DNA of 64,000 bases from Effusibacillus dendaii (GCF_015097055.1 NZ_AP023366.1:1464501-1528500), one strand, 5' to 3'; positions 25,072 to 33,473 are shown, counted from the first letter of the stretch. Numbers and translations are program-made. The notes: generated by a model from the sequence alone, not told the origin.

Positions 25072-27462
25072 TTAGTTACGCAACGGTTTCCCGTTTGTCA
25101 GCATGTATCTCATCCGTTCCTGCGACTTCGGTTCGCCGCACAGACTTAAAAATGCTTCCCGTTCAAGATCCAACAGATACTCTTCCGTTACCCAGGTGTT
25201 GGCCGGTACGTCACCGCCAGTCAGTACGTAGGCAACTTTTTCAGCGATCTTCATATCATGGTCGGAAATAAAACCGGAGTGCTTCATGCCGAACAAAGCA
25301 ACTTTCAATACGGCAAAACCGGCTTCCCCGACAACGCGCACTTTCTTTCTCTGCGGCGGTCTGTAGCCTGCATCAGCCAAACTGATGGCCGCTTGCTTGG
25401 CATCGTAAATCAGGTAGTCTGTATTGACTGTCACGCCGTCCGTTTGACGAAGATGGCCCAATGTCTTTGCGTCCGGTCCGGACGTGGACACTTTCGCCAT
25501 TGCGATCGTTTCAAATGTTTTATTGACGAACGGCTGCAGATCCACATCTTTATTGTCCTGTACCGCTTCAATATTCCGGATCAAAAGCTCCTTGTTGCCG
25601 CCGCCGCCCGGCAGCAAACCGACGCCCACTTCGACAAGACCGATATAGCTTTCCGCCGCCGCCTGGATGCGGTCTGCCGGATAACATACTTCGATACCGC
25701 CGCCGAGCGTCATCGAGAACGGAGCCGCAACGACCGGTTTATCGAGATATTTCAGTTTCAACAACGTATCCTGAAATCTCTTCACCGAATAGGCAATATC
25801 ATCCCACTCTTCATCCTGCGCGCCCATCAAAATCATCATCAGGTTTGCGCCGACACAGAAGTTCTTTGCCTGGTTGCCGATTACAAGTCCGCGCCAGTTG
25901 TTCGAAACCTCCGTGATCGTTTCGTTAATCATGTTCGTAATATCGTCGCCGATTACTTGGTTTTGCGAATGGAATTCCAGGCAGACAATGCCGTCCCCAA
26001 TATCAATCAGGGAAGCGCCTGCATTCGATTTCACCTTTTTACCCTGTTCTTTAAGAGCTTTCAGGTCGATAAACTCTTTAGGCTGTTCGATTCCTTTGTA
26101 ATCTCCTTTCAGCGTTGCAAACAACTTAACGCCGTTCTCCCTGCTGTAGAAGGCTGTTTTGCCGGAAGCCAGCATTTGTTCGACCCAAGCCGGTATGGTT
26201 TCCCCTTCCTGCTTCATGCGGGCAACCGATTTTTCCAAACCGATAGCATCCCATGTTTCAAATGGGCCCAATTCCCAGTTAAAGCCCCATTTCATTGCTT
26301 TGTCGACGCTGACGATATCATCCGCAATTTCTTCCACGCGTTCAGCCGTGTAGAGCAGTACACGCTTCAATACGCCCCATGCGAACAATGCGGCCTTATC
26401 TTCACCGTTCACCAACGTTTTCACTTTGGCGGCCGATCCTTTTTGCGCTTTGGCTGCTTCCAAAGAGGCAAAATTCGGTTTTCCGGCAGGCCGATAATCA
26501 AGCGTATTGTAATCGAGCACCGAAATCTCTTTGCCTTCTTTTTTATAAAAACCCTGTTTGGTTTTCTGCCCCAACCAGCGTCGTTCTACCATCTGTTGAA
26601 TAAAGTCCGGTACCACAAAAGTCGCCTTCTCGTCCGGATCGGTAACATTTGCATGCACATTGTTGGCTACATTTACAAACGTATCGAGACCCACAATATC
26701 CAATGTACGGAAGGTGGCCGACTTTGGACGTCCCATGGCCGGGCCGGTAATGGCGTCAATTTCATCGATCGTAAGACCGTTTTTCGTCATTTCCTGAACG
26801 GTTACCATCAGGCCGTAAGTACCGATTCGGTTGGCAATGAAGTTGACCGTATCTTTGCAGACTACAACCCCTTTGCCAAGCACCCGTTCGCCGAAATTAA
26901 CCATGAAATCAAGCAGTTCGGGTTTGGTATCGCTGCAAGGAATTACTTCCAGCAGTTTCATATAGCGGACTGGATTGAAAAAGTGGGTCCCTAGGAAATG
27001 CTGGCGGAATTCCTGGCTTCGTCCTTCCGACATTTGATTGATGGAAACACCTGATGTGTTGGAGGAAACGATAATCCCCGGCTTCCACACGCTTTCTATC
27101 TTCTCAAACAATTGTTGTTTGACTTGGAGCTTTTCCACAACCACTTCAATAATCCAATCTACTTCCGACAGTACAGAAAAATCGTCCTCGATATTACCCG
27201 TTTTGATCAGATCGGCATTTCCCGGTACGTAAAGCAGCGCCGGTTTCGACTTCAGCAGAGCTTCCTTGCCTCGGTTAGCAAAGCGGTTGCGTACAAGTGG
27301 ATGTTGCAATGATAAACCTTTTGCCTTTTCTTCCTCTGTCAGCTCGTTCGGTACGATATCAAGCAGATAGGAAGGAATTCCCACATTGGCCAGATGCGCC
27401 GCAATTCCGGTCCCCATGACTCCGGCACCAATCACTGCCACTTTTCCGATTTTAAAATCCAT
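25072..27462 (-). CDS. fadN: 3-hydroxyacyl-CoA dehydrogenase / enoyl-CoA hydratase (FadN/FadB type)
   Basis: A 796-residue bifunctional beta-oxidation enzyme. The N-terminal half is the NAD-dependent dehydrogenase ([28 protein letters not shown]; the catalytic-His region [17 protein letters not shown]). The C-terminal part from about residue 470 is a crotonase-type hydratase ([49 protein letters not shown]). This order is that of Bacillus FadN and the reverse of E. coli FadB. ATG 27462 has GGAGG nine bases upstream. It is the first gene of the fad operon; its upstream DNA is interrupted by an IS110-family remnant. Confidence 0.93.
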   Translation of the reverse strand: MDFKIGKVAVIGAGVMGTGIAAHLANVGIPSYLLDIVPNELTEEEKAKGLSLQHPLVRNRFANRGKEALLKSKPALLYVPGNADLIKTGNIEDDFSVLSEVDWIIEVVVEKLQVKQQLFEKIESVWKPGIIVSSNTSGVSINQMSEGRSQEFRQHFLGTHFFNPVRYMKLLEVIPCSDTKPELLDFMVNFGERVLGKGVVVCKDTVNFIANRIGTYGLMVTVQEMTKNGLTIDEIDAITGPAMGRPKSATFRTLDIVGLDTFVNVANNVHANVTDPDEKATFVVPDFIQQMVERRWLGQKTKQGFYKKEGKEISVLDYNTLDYRPAGKPNFASLEAAKAQKGSAAKVKTLVNGEDKAALFAWGVLKRVLLYTAERVEEIADDIVSVDKAMKWGFNWELGPFETWDAIGLEKSVARMKQEGETIPAWVEQMLASGKTAFYSRENGVKLFATLKGDYKGIEQPKEFIDLKALKEQGKKVKSNAGASLIDIGDGIVCLEFHSQNQVIGDDITNMINETITEVSNNWRGLVIGNQAKNFCVGANLMMILMGAQDEEWDDIAYSVKRFQDTLLKLKYLDKPVVAAPFSMTLGGGIEVCYPADRIQAAAESYIGLVEVGVGLLPGGGGNKELLIRNIEAVQDNKDVDLQPFVNKTFETIAMAKVSTSGPDAKTLGHLRQTDGVTVNTDYLIYDAKQAAISLADAGYRPPQRKKVRVVGEAGFAVLKVALFGMKHSGFISDHDMKIAEKVAYVLTGGDVPANTWVTEEYLLDLEREAFLSLCGEPKSQERMRYMLTNGKPLRN

Positions 27463-27483
27463 CCCCAAACCTCCTTGTATATT

Positions 27484-27531
27484 AAGAGCAGCTACCGATT
27501 TGGTTTACATAACCATGACGTAGTTGCTCTT
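27484..27531 (-). promoter_or_regulatory. Leader hairpin in front of fadN
   Basis: AAGAGCAGCTAC (27484-27495) pairs with GTAGTTGCTCTT (27520-27531), with one wobble or mismatch. Inside it TGGTT (27501-27505) pairs with AACCA (27511-27515). The stem-loop ends about 10 bases before the fadN ribosome site. It could protect the mRNA or regulate translation; on the plus strand it is followed by TTTAAATTTTT and could act as a weak terminator. Confidence 0.45.
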
Positions 27532-27541
27532 TTAAATTTTT

Positions 27542-27551
27542 GTTCTTTGAA
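27542..27551 (+). repeat. Left copy of the 10-base direct repeat GTTCTTTGAA
   Basis: Identical to 28511-28520. It marks the probable left boundary of the IS110-type remnant, either a duplicated core/target site or a deletion junction. Confidence 0.5.
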
Positions 27552-27653
27552 AATTAAATCGAACCGTTTGATCATGCTGGATGTAGCCCAAGCGAAGCGC
27601 GGGAGCATTTTCCTAGCGATCGCTTTAGCAATTGAATGCCAGTTAGAGATGTT

Positions 27654-27816
27654 TACGACCTTGGGCTGTCTTTGGGAAAATAGCCGCAGGTGTCTACCAA
27701 GGGAATGTTCCGTTACCTCCCGCAGAGGGAGGCATGTGCACCGATGGCCCCCGGTGTATTCCAATAGCTCGCAAGGCCGTCGTTCATGGGTTTCCCAGGG
27801 ACATCCCAAGGTCGTA
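27654..27816 (+). ncRNA. Candidate IS110 bridge RNA locus
   Basis: TACGACCTTGGG (27654-27665) is perfectly complementary to CCCAAGGTCGTA (27805-27816), a 12-bp stem that closes 139 nt. Inside are CCTCCC (27716-27721) with GGGAGG (27727-27732), a 6-bp hairpin, and CACCG/CGGTG around 27739-27755. The element lies directly upstream of the transposase start, the position where IS110-group elements encode the bridge RNA that pairs with target and donor DNA. Expression and loop specificity are not shown. Confidence 0.55.
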
Positions 27817-27850
27817 GGCATCTTCATTCCAACCGCAGGAGGTGATTGCC

Positions 27851-28519
27851 ATGCCCTCTCCCCTGTTTGTCGGAATTGATGTAGGCAGCGAAGCCAATTC
27901 GGTTTGCTGTTTGACCCGGGACGATGAGAAACGACCTGTTAGCCGATTTACTGTCACCAACAATCGTCCCGGAATCCTGGAGTTTCAGGACCGCATCACC
28001 AAGCTGGTGCAGAAACACCACGCGCAAGAAGTTCTCTTCGGCCTTGAGCACACGGGCGGTTTTTCGACCCATGCCGCCATGTACATCCAACGTCACTTTG
28101 ATTTCGGCGTCCGCCGTAAGAACGTGTACCTCTTCAATCCCAGTCTTATCGTCGACTTCCTTGTGAAGCACGGCAAGAACCGGTTCGACGATCCTGAGGC
28201 GGTCGCCCGTACCTTGCAAAAGGCTGCGCGCTCTTCGTATCGATTGGCGCAAGCGATGGCGGACTCTGTCAATCTCGCTATGGCTTCCAGCATCCGCGTG
28301 ATTCGCACAGTACAGGAGCAGTTGAAGGCGCTTCGCAAAGGGATTGAAGATTACTTGGCGACGATTCCGCAAACGCTGGATTCCATTTCAGGCATCGGTC
28401 CTATCTGTGCTTCCGGAATAGTGGCCGAACTGGATGTACGCTCGACTTTACGCGCCCGAGGGAGAGATCCGACAACACGCGTAGACATACCAAAAATCTG
28501 CAAGGCACCAGTTCTTTGA
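27851..28519 (+). pseudogene. Truncated IS110-family transposase
   Basis: 222 residues from ATG 27851 (AGGAGGTG upstream). The RuvC-like DEDD domain is present: FVGIDVGSEANS (first Asp), FGLEHTGGFS (Glu), and NRFDDPEAVARTL (last two Asp). A helical linker leads to LDSISGIGPICASGIVAEL, the start of the Transposase_20 domain. After this the sequence departs from the family (DVRSTLRARGRDP...) and stops, so the catalytic Ser domain is absent. The protein cannot recombine by itself. It is antisense to any transcript from the fad promoter. Confidence 0.85.
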
Positions 28520-28520
28520 A
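28511..28520 (+). repeat. Right copy of the 10-base direct repeat GTTCTTTGAA
   Basis: Identical to 27542-27551; the transposase stop codon falls inside it. It marks the probable right end of the remnant. Confidence 0.5.
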
Positions 28521-28736
28521 TAAAATAGCAATAACTGAAATCCAAGGCAGGGTGGGCTTAGTTTGGTGTTGCCTTCTTAGCTGCACCTCCCCAAAAAGCA
28601 ATGGGTACGACAAATATTAGGTTAAGTTGGGAGCTTGACATCGTACCGCTGCTCTCATGCTGATGTTTCCAACGATTAAATTATAACCAAAACAGCCATC
28701 ATCCACGACTTCAGATACAGCACAGAAGAATTTAAC
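28521..28736. other. Gene-free stretch between the IS110 remnant and the FadR site
   Basis: About 216 bases (part of a 447-base gene-free stretch up to 28966) with stops in all frames and no family resemblance. On the minus strand it would be the distal part of a long leader from the fad promoter to fadN. No terminator is evident in it on that strand, so read-through into fadN is possible. Confidence 0.4.
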
Positions 28737-28754
28737 TGAATGGTTATTCATTCA
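28737..28754. promoter_or_regulatory. FadR-type operator
   Basis: TGAATGGTTATTCATTCA agrees with the Bacillus FadR consensus TGAATGAMTANTCATTCA except at one base (G for A at position 7). FadR represses beta-oxidation genes until long-chain acyl-CoA is present. It lies directly downstream of a good minus-strand -35/-10 pair, where a repressor would block transcription start. No fadR gene lies in this window. Confidence 0.75.
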
Positions 28755-28764
28755 TTTTGAGATT

Positions 28765-28793
28765 ATCATAACACAGTTCGCTCAGGCAGTAAA
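28765..28793 (-). promoter_or_regulatory. Predicted promoter of the fad operon
   Basis: Minus strand -35 TTTACT (28793-28788), a 17-base spacer and -10 TATGAT (28770-28765). The start site should be near 28758, just before the FadR operator. The first gene downstream on this strand is fadN, 1.3 kb away across the IS110 remnant. Confidence 0.65.
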
Positions 28794-28833
28794 TAAACAA
28801 AAACCGAAACAGGGCAAAAAATCCCATTTCAAT

Positions 28834-28865
28834 GCAAAAAACCAACCGACAGAAACCGGTTGGTT
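28834..28865 (-). terminator. Second terminator behind speD
   Basis: AACCAACCG (28840-28848) pairs with CGGTTGGTT (28857-28865), followed by TTTTTTG on the minus strand. It backs up the nearer terminator at 28915-28936 and isolates the fad promoter from speD transcription. Confidence 0.8.
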
Positions 28866-28914
28866 ATACCATACGCTCCACTTGAAGAGCCAAAAAACGA
28901 TTTGTTCAGAGAGG

Positions 28915-28936
28915 AAAAAAGCCTGCATTCGCAGGC
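28915..28936 (-). terminator. First terminator behind speD
   Basis: GCCTGC (28921-28926) pairs with GCAGGC (28931-28936) around a four-base loop, followed by TTTTTT on the minus strand, 30 bases after the speD stop. Confidence 0.8.
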
Positions 28937-28966
28937 AACTATATTTCTTCTGATTGAACGGTTGGG

Positions 28967-29368
28967 TTACTTGCCAATCGCAACTGGACCATCCACCACT
29001 TCAATCGGACCCTCTCCGCGCTTTAACATTTTCGGATATGTTTTCTCCGGCTTCAAAACGGCGATCATATGGTCTATCGCAACCTGGGGATCCACCGTTT
29101 CCCCACAAGTGTAACAATCCATTGCCGCAAAGGCTTTTTCGGGATAGGTATGAATGGAAATGTGACTTTCCGAAAGCAACACCAAAACGGTTGCACCTTG
29201 CGGTTCAAACTGTTGACTCTGAACGGACAATACGGTTGCTCCACATTTGTTAGCCGCTTCCACCATCATTTTTTCGAGAAATTTTGCGTCGTTGAGCATG
29301 TTAAAGTCAGCACCCCACGTGTCGACAGCAACATGTCTCCCAAAAGTTGAATACTCTTCTTGGGTCAT
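28967..29368 (-). CDS. speD: S-adenosylmethionine decarboxylase proenzyme
   Basis: A 133-residue class 1B (SpeH-type) enzyme that decarboxylates SAM to supply aminopropyl groups for spermidine. The proenzyme cuts itself at LSE|SHISIHTYPE, where the Ser becomes the pyruvoyl cofactor; the essential His and Cys (AAMDCYTCG) follow. ATG 29368 has AGGAAGGGGG ten bases upstream. It is monocistronic with two terminators. The 5' region holds interleaved inverted repeats, listed separately. Confidence 0.93.
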   Translation of the reverse strand: MTQEEYSTFGRHVAVDTWGADFNMLNDAKFLEKMMVEAANKCGATVLSVQSQQFEPQGATVLVLLSESHISIHTYPEKAFAAMDCYTCGETVDPQVAIDHMIAVLKPEKTYPKMLKRGEGPIEVVDGPVAIGK

Positions 29369-29420
29369 GAGCTTTCGGCCCCCTTCCTAAACGAAAAATT
29401 GTGTTGCTTTGATTTTTCGC

Positions 29421-29485
29421 TAGGACCTACGTCATTCACCACGGGGGAAAGTTAGTCCGGAGAGGTCCTAACCCTTTAAGTGAAT
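29421..29485 (-). promoter_or_regulatory. Interleaved inverted repeats in the speD leader
   Basis: Arm pair one is TAGGACCT (29421-29428) with AGGTCCTA (29463-29470); arm pair two is ATTCAC (29434-29439) with GTGAAT (29480-29485). The pairs interlock, so they form either a pseudoknot or two alternative hairpins. A C-rich stretch between them (minus strand CCCCC, 29447-29443) could pair with the GGGGG of the speD ribosome site. This is the logic of a translational riboswitch, but no known class was recognised. Confidence 0.45.
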
Positions 29486-29613
29486 CCTGGTTCCTAATGC
29501 AAATTGCCTCATCAAATTCACGATGAATCTTTTTTCAACAAGACATAAAGTATCACAGATCGAACGAGGTTTCAATACCTTTTATCATTTTTTTGAATCT
29601 AGTTTACTCGTAT

Positions 29614-30996
29614 CTAGTAGAATCTCTCGACAGTAAAACGGCTTATTTTTACTTCACGGTCAGGCTCAATTCCCGCTTTCTCCCGTGCAACTGCAAACTG
29701 CTCCTGAACGCTGTCAATTCCTGGTATTCCCGGCAATAACACGCCTTTTTCACAACCATCAGACACAATAATTCCGTAACGGGCGGGATCCAGTTGTTGG
29801 AAGGAAGTTACCGGTTCCGGTTGCCCCAGCACGTCAACTGTATACAACAAGCTGGATAATTCTTCCTGCTCAACCGGAAAAAACCTTGGGTCTTCCGTTC
29901 CTGCTTCTATTGCATAACGAATGATTGCTTCCGGCAAACTGTTTTCCGTCGGTTCCAAACTGCCGATGCACCCCCGCAATTCCCCATCCTTTTTAATGGA
30001 TACGAAAATGGCCTTTCGGTTTTCCCGATTTACCAGATCATCAGGCGGATCCATAACTCGTCCTTCACGCACAAATATCTCAAGCGCCTCTCTGGCCAAT
30101 TTTACATAACGGTGTTCTTTCATGCGCCGTTTCTGAACCAGTTGATCCCGAAACGCCACAATATCAGGATATCGCGTACTGCCAGATACCCCGATAAAGG
30201 ACGCTGTCAGGTAACCGACTCCGAAAGGTCCTTCATACGATATGATCCGCAGTGAAATTTGGCACCTGTCAAAACACCCAAATAATACGGACAGGGGGCG
30301 CAGGACATCTTCGGCAGCGTTGGCCACCAGTTCCTCATCAGCAAACAGGATTTCTGCCACATTACTGGTTTCCACCCAGTGACGCAGTAGTTTATCAAAG
30401 CGGGCTCCATCCGTGTGATAACCGGCGGGTGCGTCGTCCGTCAGACGATGCGAGCAATCACCGGACGCAATGACAACGGCGCGCCGCCCCAAATCGGTCA
30501 ATACGTCGCCAATGGCCATCCCTAACCTATAATGCTCGAAGCGGGACAGACCGCTCACCGCAATATGCAAAACGGGGGCTTCCAAACCGGATTTTTGCAA
30601 AAAGTAGAACGGAACCACCACACCGTAATCCAATTCCCGCGCCAGTCCATATTCACGAGCGGTTGACTCTTCCAGCTCAAAAGCGTTGATCCTCCGATCC
30701 GTACAGCGCATCAACAGCAGCTCACGCACTTCCTGATCGAGCCGACAATCCACATGAATTTGGGAGGCTCCAAATTCTGACAAATTGCCTGCAATCCGTT
30801 GTCCTCCCCATACGGCAAATGCATCAGCAAAAACTGGACCGTGCGGCGATACCACCACTACAATGTCCGGCTGCAGTTCGGATGCCTCACGTGCTATACG
30901 CAACATCGCGTCATAGGAAACGCGAACCTGTGCAGCATCCTCACCGCCCACTTCCGGAAGAACAACCGCAGCATGCGGCATCAGGAGTCCCATCAT
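29614..30996 (-). CDS. AmmeMemoRadiSam-type protein: MEMO/LigB and AMMECR1 fusion
   Basis: A 460-residue cytoplasmic protein in two parts. Residues about 5-265 are a class III extradiol dioxygenase/MEMO-like fold (LLMPHAAVVLPEVG, VVVVSPHGPVF, IASGDCSHRL with metal-type His). Residues about 280-460 are an AMMECR1 domain (IFVSIKKDGELRGCIGSLEP, with the conserved RGCIG). In many genomes these two are encoded with a radical SAM enzyme; none is present here. ATG 30996 is chosen because GGGAGGG lies eight bases upstream; a long upstream extension has no ribosome site. The biochemical activity of the system is unknown. Confidence 0.85.
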   Translation of the reverse strand: MMGLLMPHAAVVLPEVGGEDAAQVRVSYDAMLRIAREASELQPDIVVVVSPHGPVFADAFAVWGGQRIAGNLSEFGASQIHVDCRLDQEVRELLLMRCTDRRINAFELEESTAREYGLARELDYGVVVPFYFLQKSGLEAPVLHIAVSGLSRFEHYRLGMAIGDVLTDLGRRAVVIASGDCSHRLTDDAPAGYHTDGARFDKLLRHWVETSNVAEILFADEELVANAAEDVLRPLSVLFGCFDRCQISLRIISYEGPFGVGYLTASFIGVSGSTRYPDIVAFRDQLVQKRRMKEHRYVKLAREALEIFVREGRVMDPPDDLVNRENRKAIFVSIKKDGELRGCIGSLEPTENSLPEAIIRYAIEAGTEDPRFFPVEQEELSSLLYTVDVLGQPEPVTSFQQLDPARYGIIVSDGCEKGVLLPGIPGIDSVQEQFAVAREKAGIEPDREVKISRFTVERFY

Positions 30997-31109
30997 CAGG
31001 AAACCCTCCCATCGGTGAAATTTGCACATCTTTAATCTTAACCATTTTGCGGATAACGCAATCGGTCCGTGCACAAACTGGATAAAGAACTTCGAAAAGG
31101 AGGAGAAGA

Positions 31110-31367
31110 ATGATGAACGTGGAAGAGGCAGTGGATCAATTTTGTCAAAAAATCTGGGATCAATATGAGGAAAATTCCAATACACTCCCGGCAGAAGTAA
31201 CTATTAACAACGTTGGCACCGGTATCATCGCCAAAGTAGATGAAGATGGATTGTATTTCGAAGCGAACGGAGATGAGTTTGATATAGAGGAGTGGTTTAA
31301 AGACAACAATTTCGCTTCCGATACGCTGGATATCCATCCGATTCACACACACGACCGACTGCACTGA
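31110..31367 (+). CDS. Small acidic hypothetical protein
   Basis: An 85-residue, strongly acidic soluble protein (MNVEEAVDQFCQKIWDQYEE; AKVDEDGLYFEANGDEFDIE). It starts at ATG 31110 with GGAGGAGAAGA upstream; ATG 31113 is equivalent. No family recognised. It is divergent from the MEMO/AMMECR1 gene. Confidence 0.6.
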   Translation: MMNVEEAVDQFCQKIWDQYEENSNTLPAEVTINNVGTGIIAKVDEDGLYFEANGDEFDIEEWFKDNNFASDTLDIHPIHTHDRLH

Positions 31368-31414
31368 GAATCGTCAGACGGGCTCTCGGCAGTCAGCCGA
31401 TCAGTATCCTCCAG

Positions 31415-32338
31415 TCACTGCTGCTTGCTTGAAATGCCTGTTGATGAATCGTCGCTAAAATCGGCGAGCGGAACGCTAAACATTCTGATTTGCGTTTTTC
31501 CGTTGACCGGCACTCCGAAAGCAAACAAATACAATCGACCGTTAGTCCCGATTGCTTGCTCAATGTTTTTCACATCATAGCCGTTCGGCAGATCAAGCTG
31601 GATGCCGTATCGGCTGCCTTGTTTCGTATCAGGACCTTTGCTCCAAAACACCTTCAAGTTAATCGCTTGATCCAAGCGAGGTTCAATTTGAAACAAATAG
31701 CCATTATATCCAAAGTCAGCTCTATCGTAAAATCGCTTTTTCATTTTTGAACTGTCTAATAAATACTCGTGGTTTTTAATATCGAAAATAAACCCATCTT
31801 TGGTGTAAATATACCCTTCTTTCGTATAAACAGGGGTCTCTTTGCCAGGCAGTTGGACTTCATCCGTGACGACTCGCGCTCTGTCCATCTCCGACTTGTC
31901 CACCTCAGAATAGTTGAAACTGTCGACATTCAGTTTAATAATCGAGTTCCCTTTGCTGCCCACATAAAGAATCTTTTGATTCAAAATCGCCTTTGTCAAT
32001 TTATAACCGGGAAAAGATCGTTGTTTCAAACTTCCATCAGGCGACACTTCCACCACATTGGCCCATCCGTCAGTTCCCTGAAACACAGCGATTGGTTTTT
32101 CATCCATCGTTACAAAAACAAAACGAATGGCCGTTTGGTCAAAAACACCGTTTAATTCAGCGACCGTTTTGCCCTGCAGCGGATTGTTCTGTGAATGTTT
32201 TAAGACCTGGCTGAACGTTTGATTGTCAGATTGGTCGCTATTCGGTGATGATATGTCGGAATTGAAATCAAACAGCGGCTGACAGCCTGCTGTCAATCCT
32301 GCAAGAACAGTACACATCATCAAATTTCTCAGCTTCAC
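31415..32338 (-). CDS. Lipoprotein of unknown function
   Basis: A 307-residue lipoprotein: signal MKLRNLMMCTVLAGLTAGC with the lipobox ending at Cys19, then a Ser/Asn/Asp/Gln-rich linker. The rest is strand-rich with repeated short units (AVFQGTDGWANVVEVSPDGS, KILYVGSKGNSIIKLNVD, GYIYTKDGFIFDIKNHEY), which suggests a beta-propeller-like fold. Start GTG 32338 has AGAGGTGATC just upstream. No enzyme motif recognised. Confidence 0.65.
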   Translation of the reverse strand: MKLRNLMMCTVLAGLTAGCQPLFDFNSDISSPNSDQSDNQTFSQVLKHSQNNPLQGKTVAELNGVFDQTAIRFVFVTMDEKPIAVFQGTDGWANVVEVSPDGSLKQRSFPGYKLTKAILNQKILYVGSKGNSIIKLNVDSFNYSEVDKSEMDRARVVTDEVQLPGKETPVYTKEGYIYTKDGFIFDIKNHEYLLDSSKMKKRFYDRADFGYNGYLFQIEPRLDQAINLKVFWSKGPDTKQGSRYGIQLDLPNGYDVKNIEQAIGTNGRLYLFAFGVPVNGKTQIRMFSVPLADFSDDSSTGISSKQQ

Positions 32339-32443
32339 ACGATCACCTCTGACAAGATTACACTCTACTGCCTATTAGTCTATCAAATTACACAACAAAA
32401 AACTACATAATACTTATAATTCCGACAAAAAATGTCATTTTGT

Positions 32444-32490
32444 ATAGGAACTGCTTCCTATCCGGCGAATAATAGGGGTAATAATACCCG
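32444..32490. promoter_or_regulatory. Two short hairpins upstream of the gene at 32539
   Basis: ATAGGAA (32444-32450) pairs with TTCCTAT (32455-32461), and GGGT (32476-32479) pairs with ACCC (32486-32489). Both lie between the two divergent genes and could be operator or leader elements. TATAGG at 32443 is also a possible -10 box. Confidence 0.3.
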
Positions 32491-32538
32491 CAGACATCTC
32501 TGGCGACGACAATAAGCGAGCGATGAGGGGGGAAGGAT

Positions 32539-33423
32539 ATGAGTTTCGAGTTGCATTTTTACCAACCGGCCGACCAGGCGCCCTGTTCTCTGCAGCAGAT
32601 CAAAGAGGTTCTGCTAGCCTCCGAGCATGTCCATTTCGTTGCCGAAACGACATCCTATCTATTTGAGTATGAAAACCAGATTACGGGAGTCTGTTTTTGG
32701 TTTTGTCTGGCGGCAACGCCTTATGTAGATGAAGAAGTTCGGGCATTTTCAGGATTCCGTTATACAGGCTTGTCTTTTGGCGTCAATTACTGCCGCCCTT
32801 CTTATTTCATGTATGAGGCGAATCCGATTCTGCTGCGTTTAGTAAACCAGTTACAACTATATGTATTTGACCCCCAAGCAGACGCAGCGAGCACCGTTCC
32901 TTTTCAGCCATATTCGGATGAATTGGTCCGAAGCTGGCAGGCAGGCAATCGCCGATCTAGTCTAAAATCCCCTAACCGCGTCACATTGTCCCAAGAAAAA
33001 GCGTATTCTGCCTGGCGTTATTTGTACCTGTATCCGCACTTCAAGTCCTCCCTGTCGGATCAACATTTTATCCCGAAACTGTTTTTTGTCCGCACGAAAG
33101 AAGGGGTTAAAACATCTGTGGTGTTTCCGTACCCGGATGTAGAACATCAACTGATCCCGGATGTAGATTATCTGTATGTGAAGATCCCCTCTAAAAAATG
33201 GATTTTTCATCGTACTGTGGAAGGACTTGTGCCGTTCGAACAGCTTCGCTGTCTGGCGCCGGATGCGTTTTCCGCCGTCAACGAACCGATTCCTCATTAT
33301 CTGCTGGTCAACCCGCAACCGGTGGAAACCGTGTTGCTGCGGTGCAGACGACTTGGCCGAAGCGAGTACACCATTTTGGAAAATGGGAGTTTCATCGATA
33401 TTGATCCGCCTTTTACAGCCTGA
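32539..33423 (+). CDS. Hypothetical cytoplasmic protein
   Basis: A 294-residue soluble protein with many aromatic residues (FELHFYQPADQAPCS; FWFCLAATPYVDEEVRAFSG; AWRYLYLYPHFKSS). It has no signal peptide, membrane segment or known catalytic motif. ATG 32539 follows GGGGGGAAGGAT. The gene stands alone and ends at a terminator. I do not recognise a family; it may be a protein of the immunity or phage-related hypothetical kind, but nothing shows this. Confidence 0.65.
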   Translation: MSFELHFYQPADQAPCSLQQIKEVLLASEHVHFVAETTSYLFEYENQITGVCFWFCLAATPYVDEEVRAFSGFRYTGLSFGVNYCRPSYFMYEANPILLRLVNQLQLYVFDPQADAASTVPFQPYSDELVRSWQAGNRRSSLKSPNRVTLSQEKAYSAWRYLYLYPHFKSSLSDQHFIPKLFFVRTKEGVKTSVVFPYPDVEHQLIPDVDYLYVKIPSKKWIFHRTVEGLVPFEQLRCLAPDAFSAVNEPIPHYLLVNPQPVETVLLRCRRLGRSEYTILENGSFIDIDPPFTA

Positions 33424-33439
33424 TAGCCTTAAGAACAAG

Positions 33440-33473
33440 CAGAAACCCTTGCCTGCACCAGCAAGGGTTTCTG
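33440..33473. terminator. Bidirectional 13-bp terminator
   Basis: CAGAAACCCTTGC (33440-33452) pairs perfectly with GCAAGGGTTTCTG (33461-33473). It separates the convergent genes at 32539 and fixX; T tracts are short on both sides. Confidence 0.75.

Larger units (their letters stand above)
27542..28520 (+). mobile_element. IS110-family element remnant between fadN and its promoter
   Basis: The span comprises a non-coding left part (27542-27850) with strong RNA-like structure, and a transposase that keeps its DEDD domain but has lost the C-terminal catalytic-Ser domain. It is bounded by an exact 10-base direct repeat, GTTCTTTGAA (27542-27551 and 28511-28520). IS110 elements lack terminal inverted repeats, which fits. 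It is about 980 bases long, against about 1.4-1.5 kb for intact relatives, so some 500 bases of the 3' part are missing. The ends are inferred from the direct repeat only. Confidence 0.7.

Noticed and set aside
25258-26994. 578-codon open frame antisense to fadN
   Set aside because: It mirrors the codon pattern of fadN, has no ribosome site and its translation (Phe/His/Arg-rich) resembles no protein.
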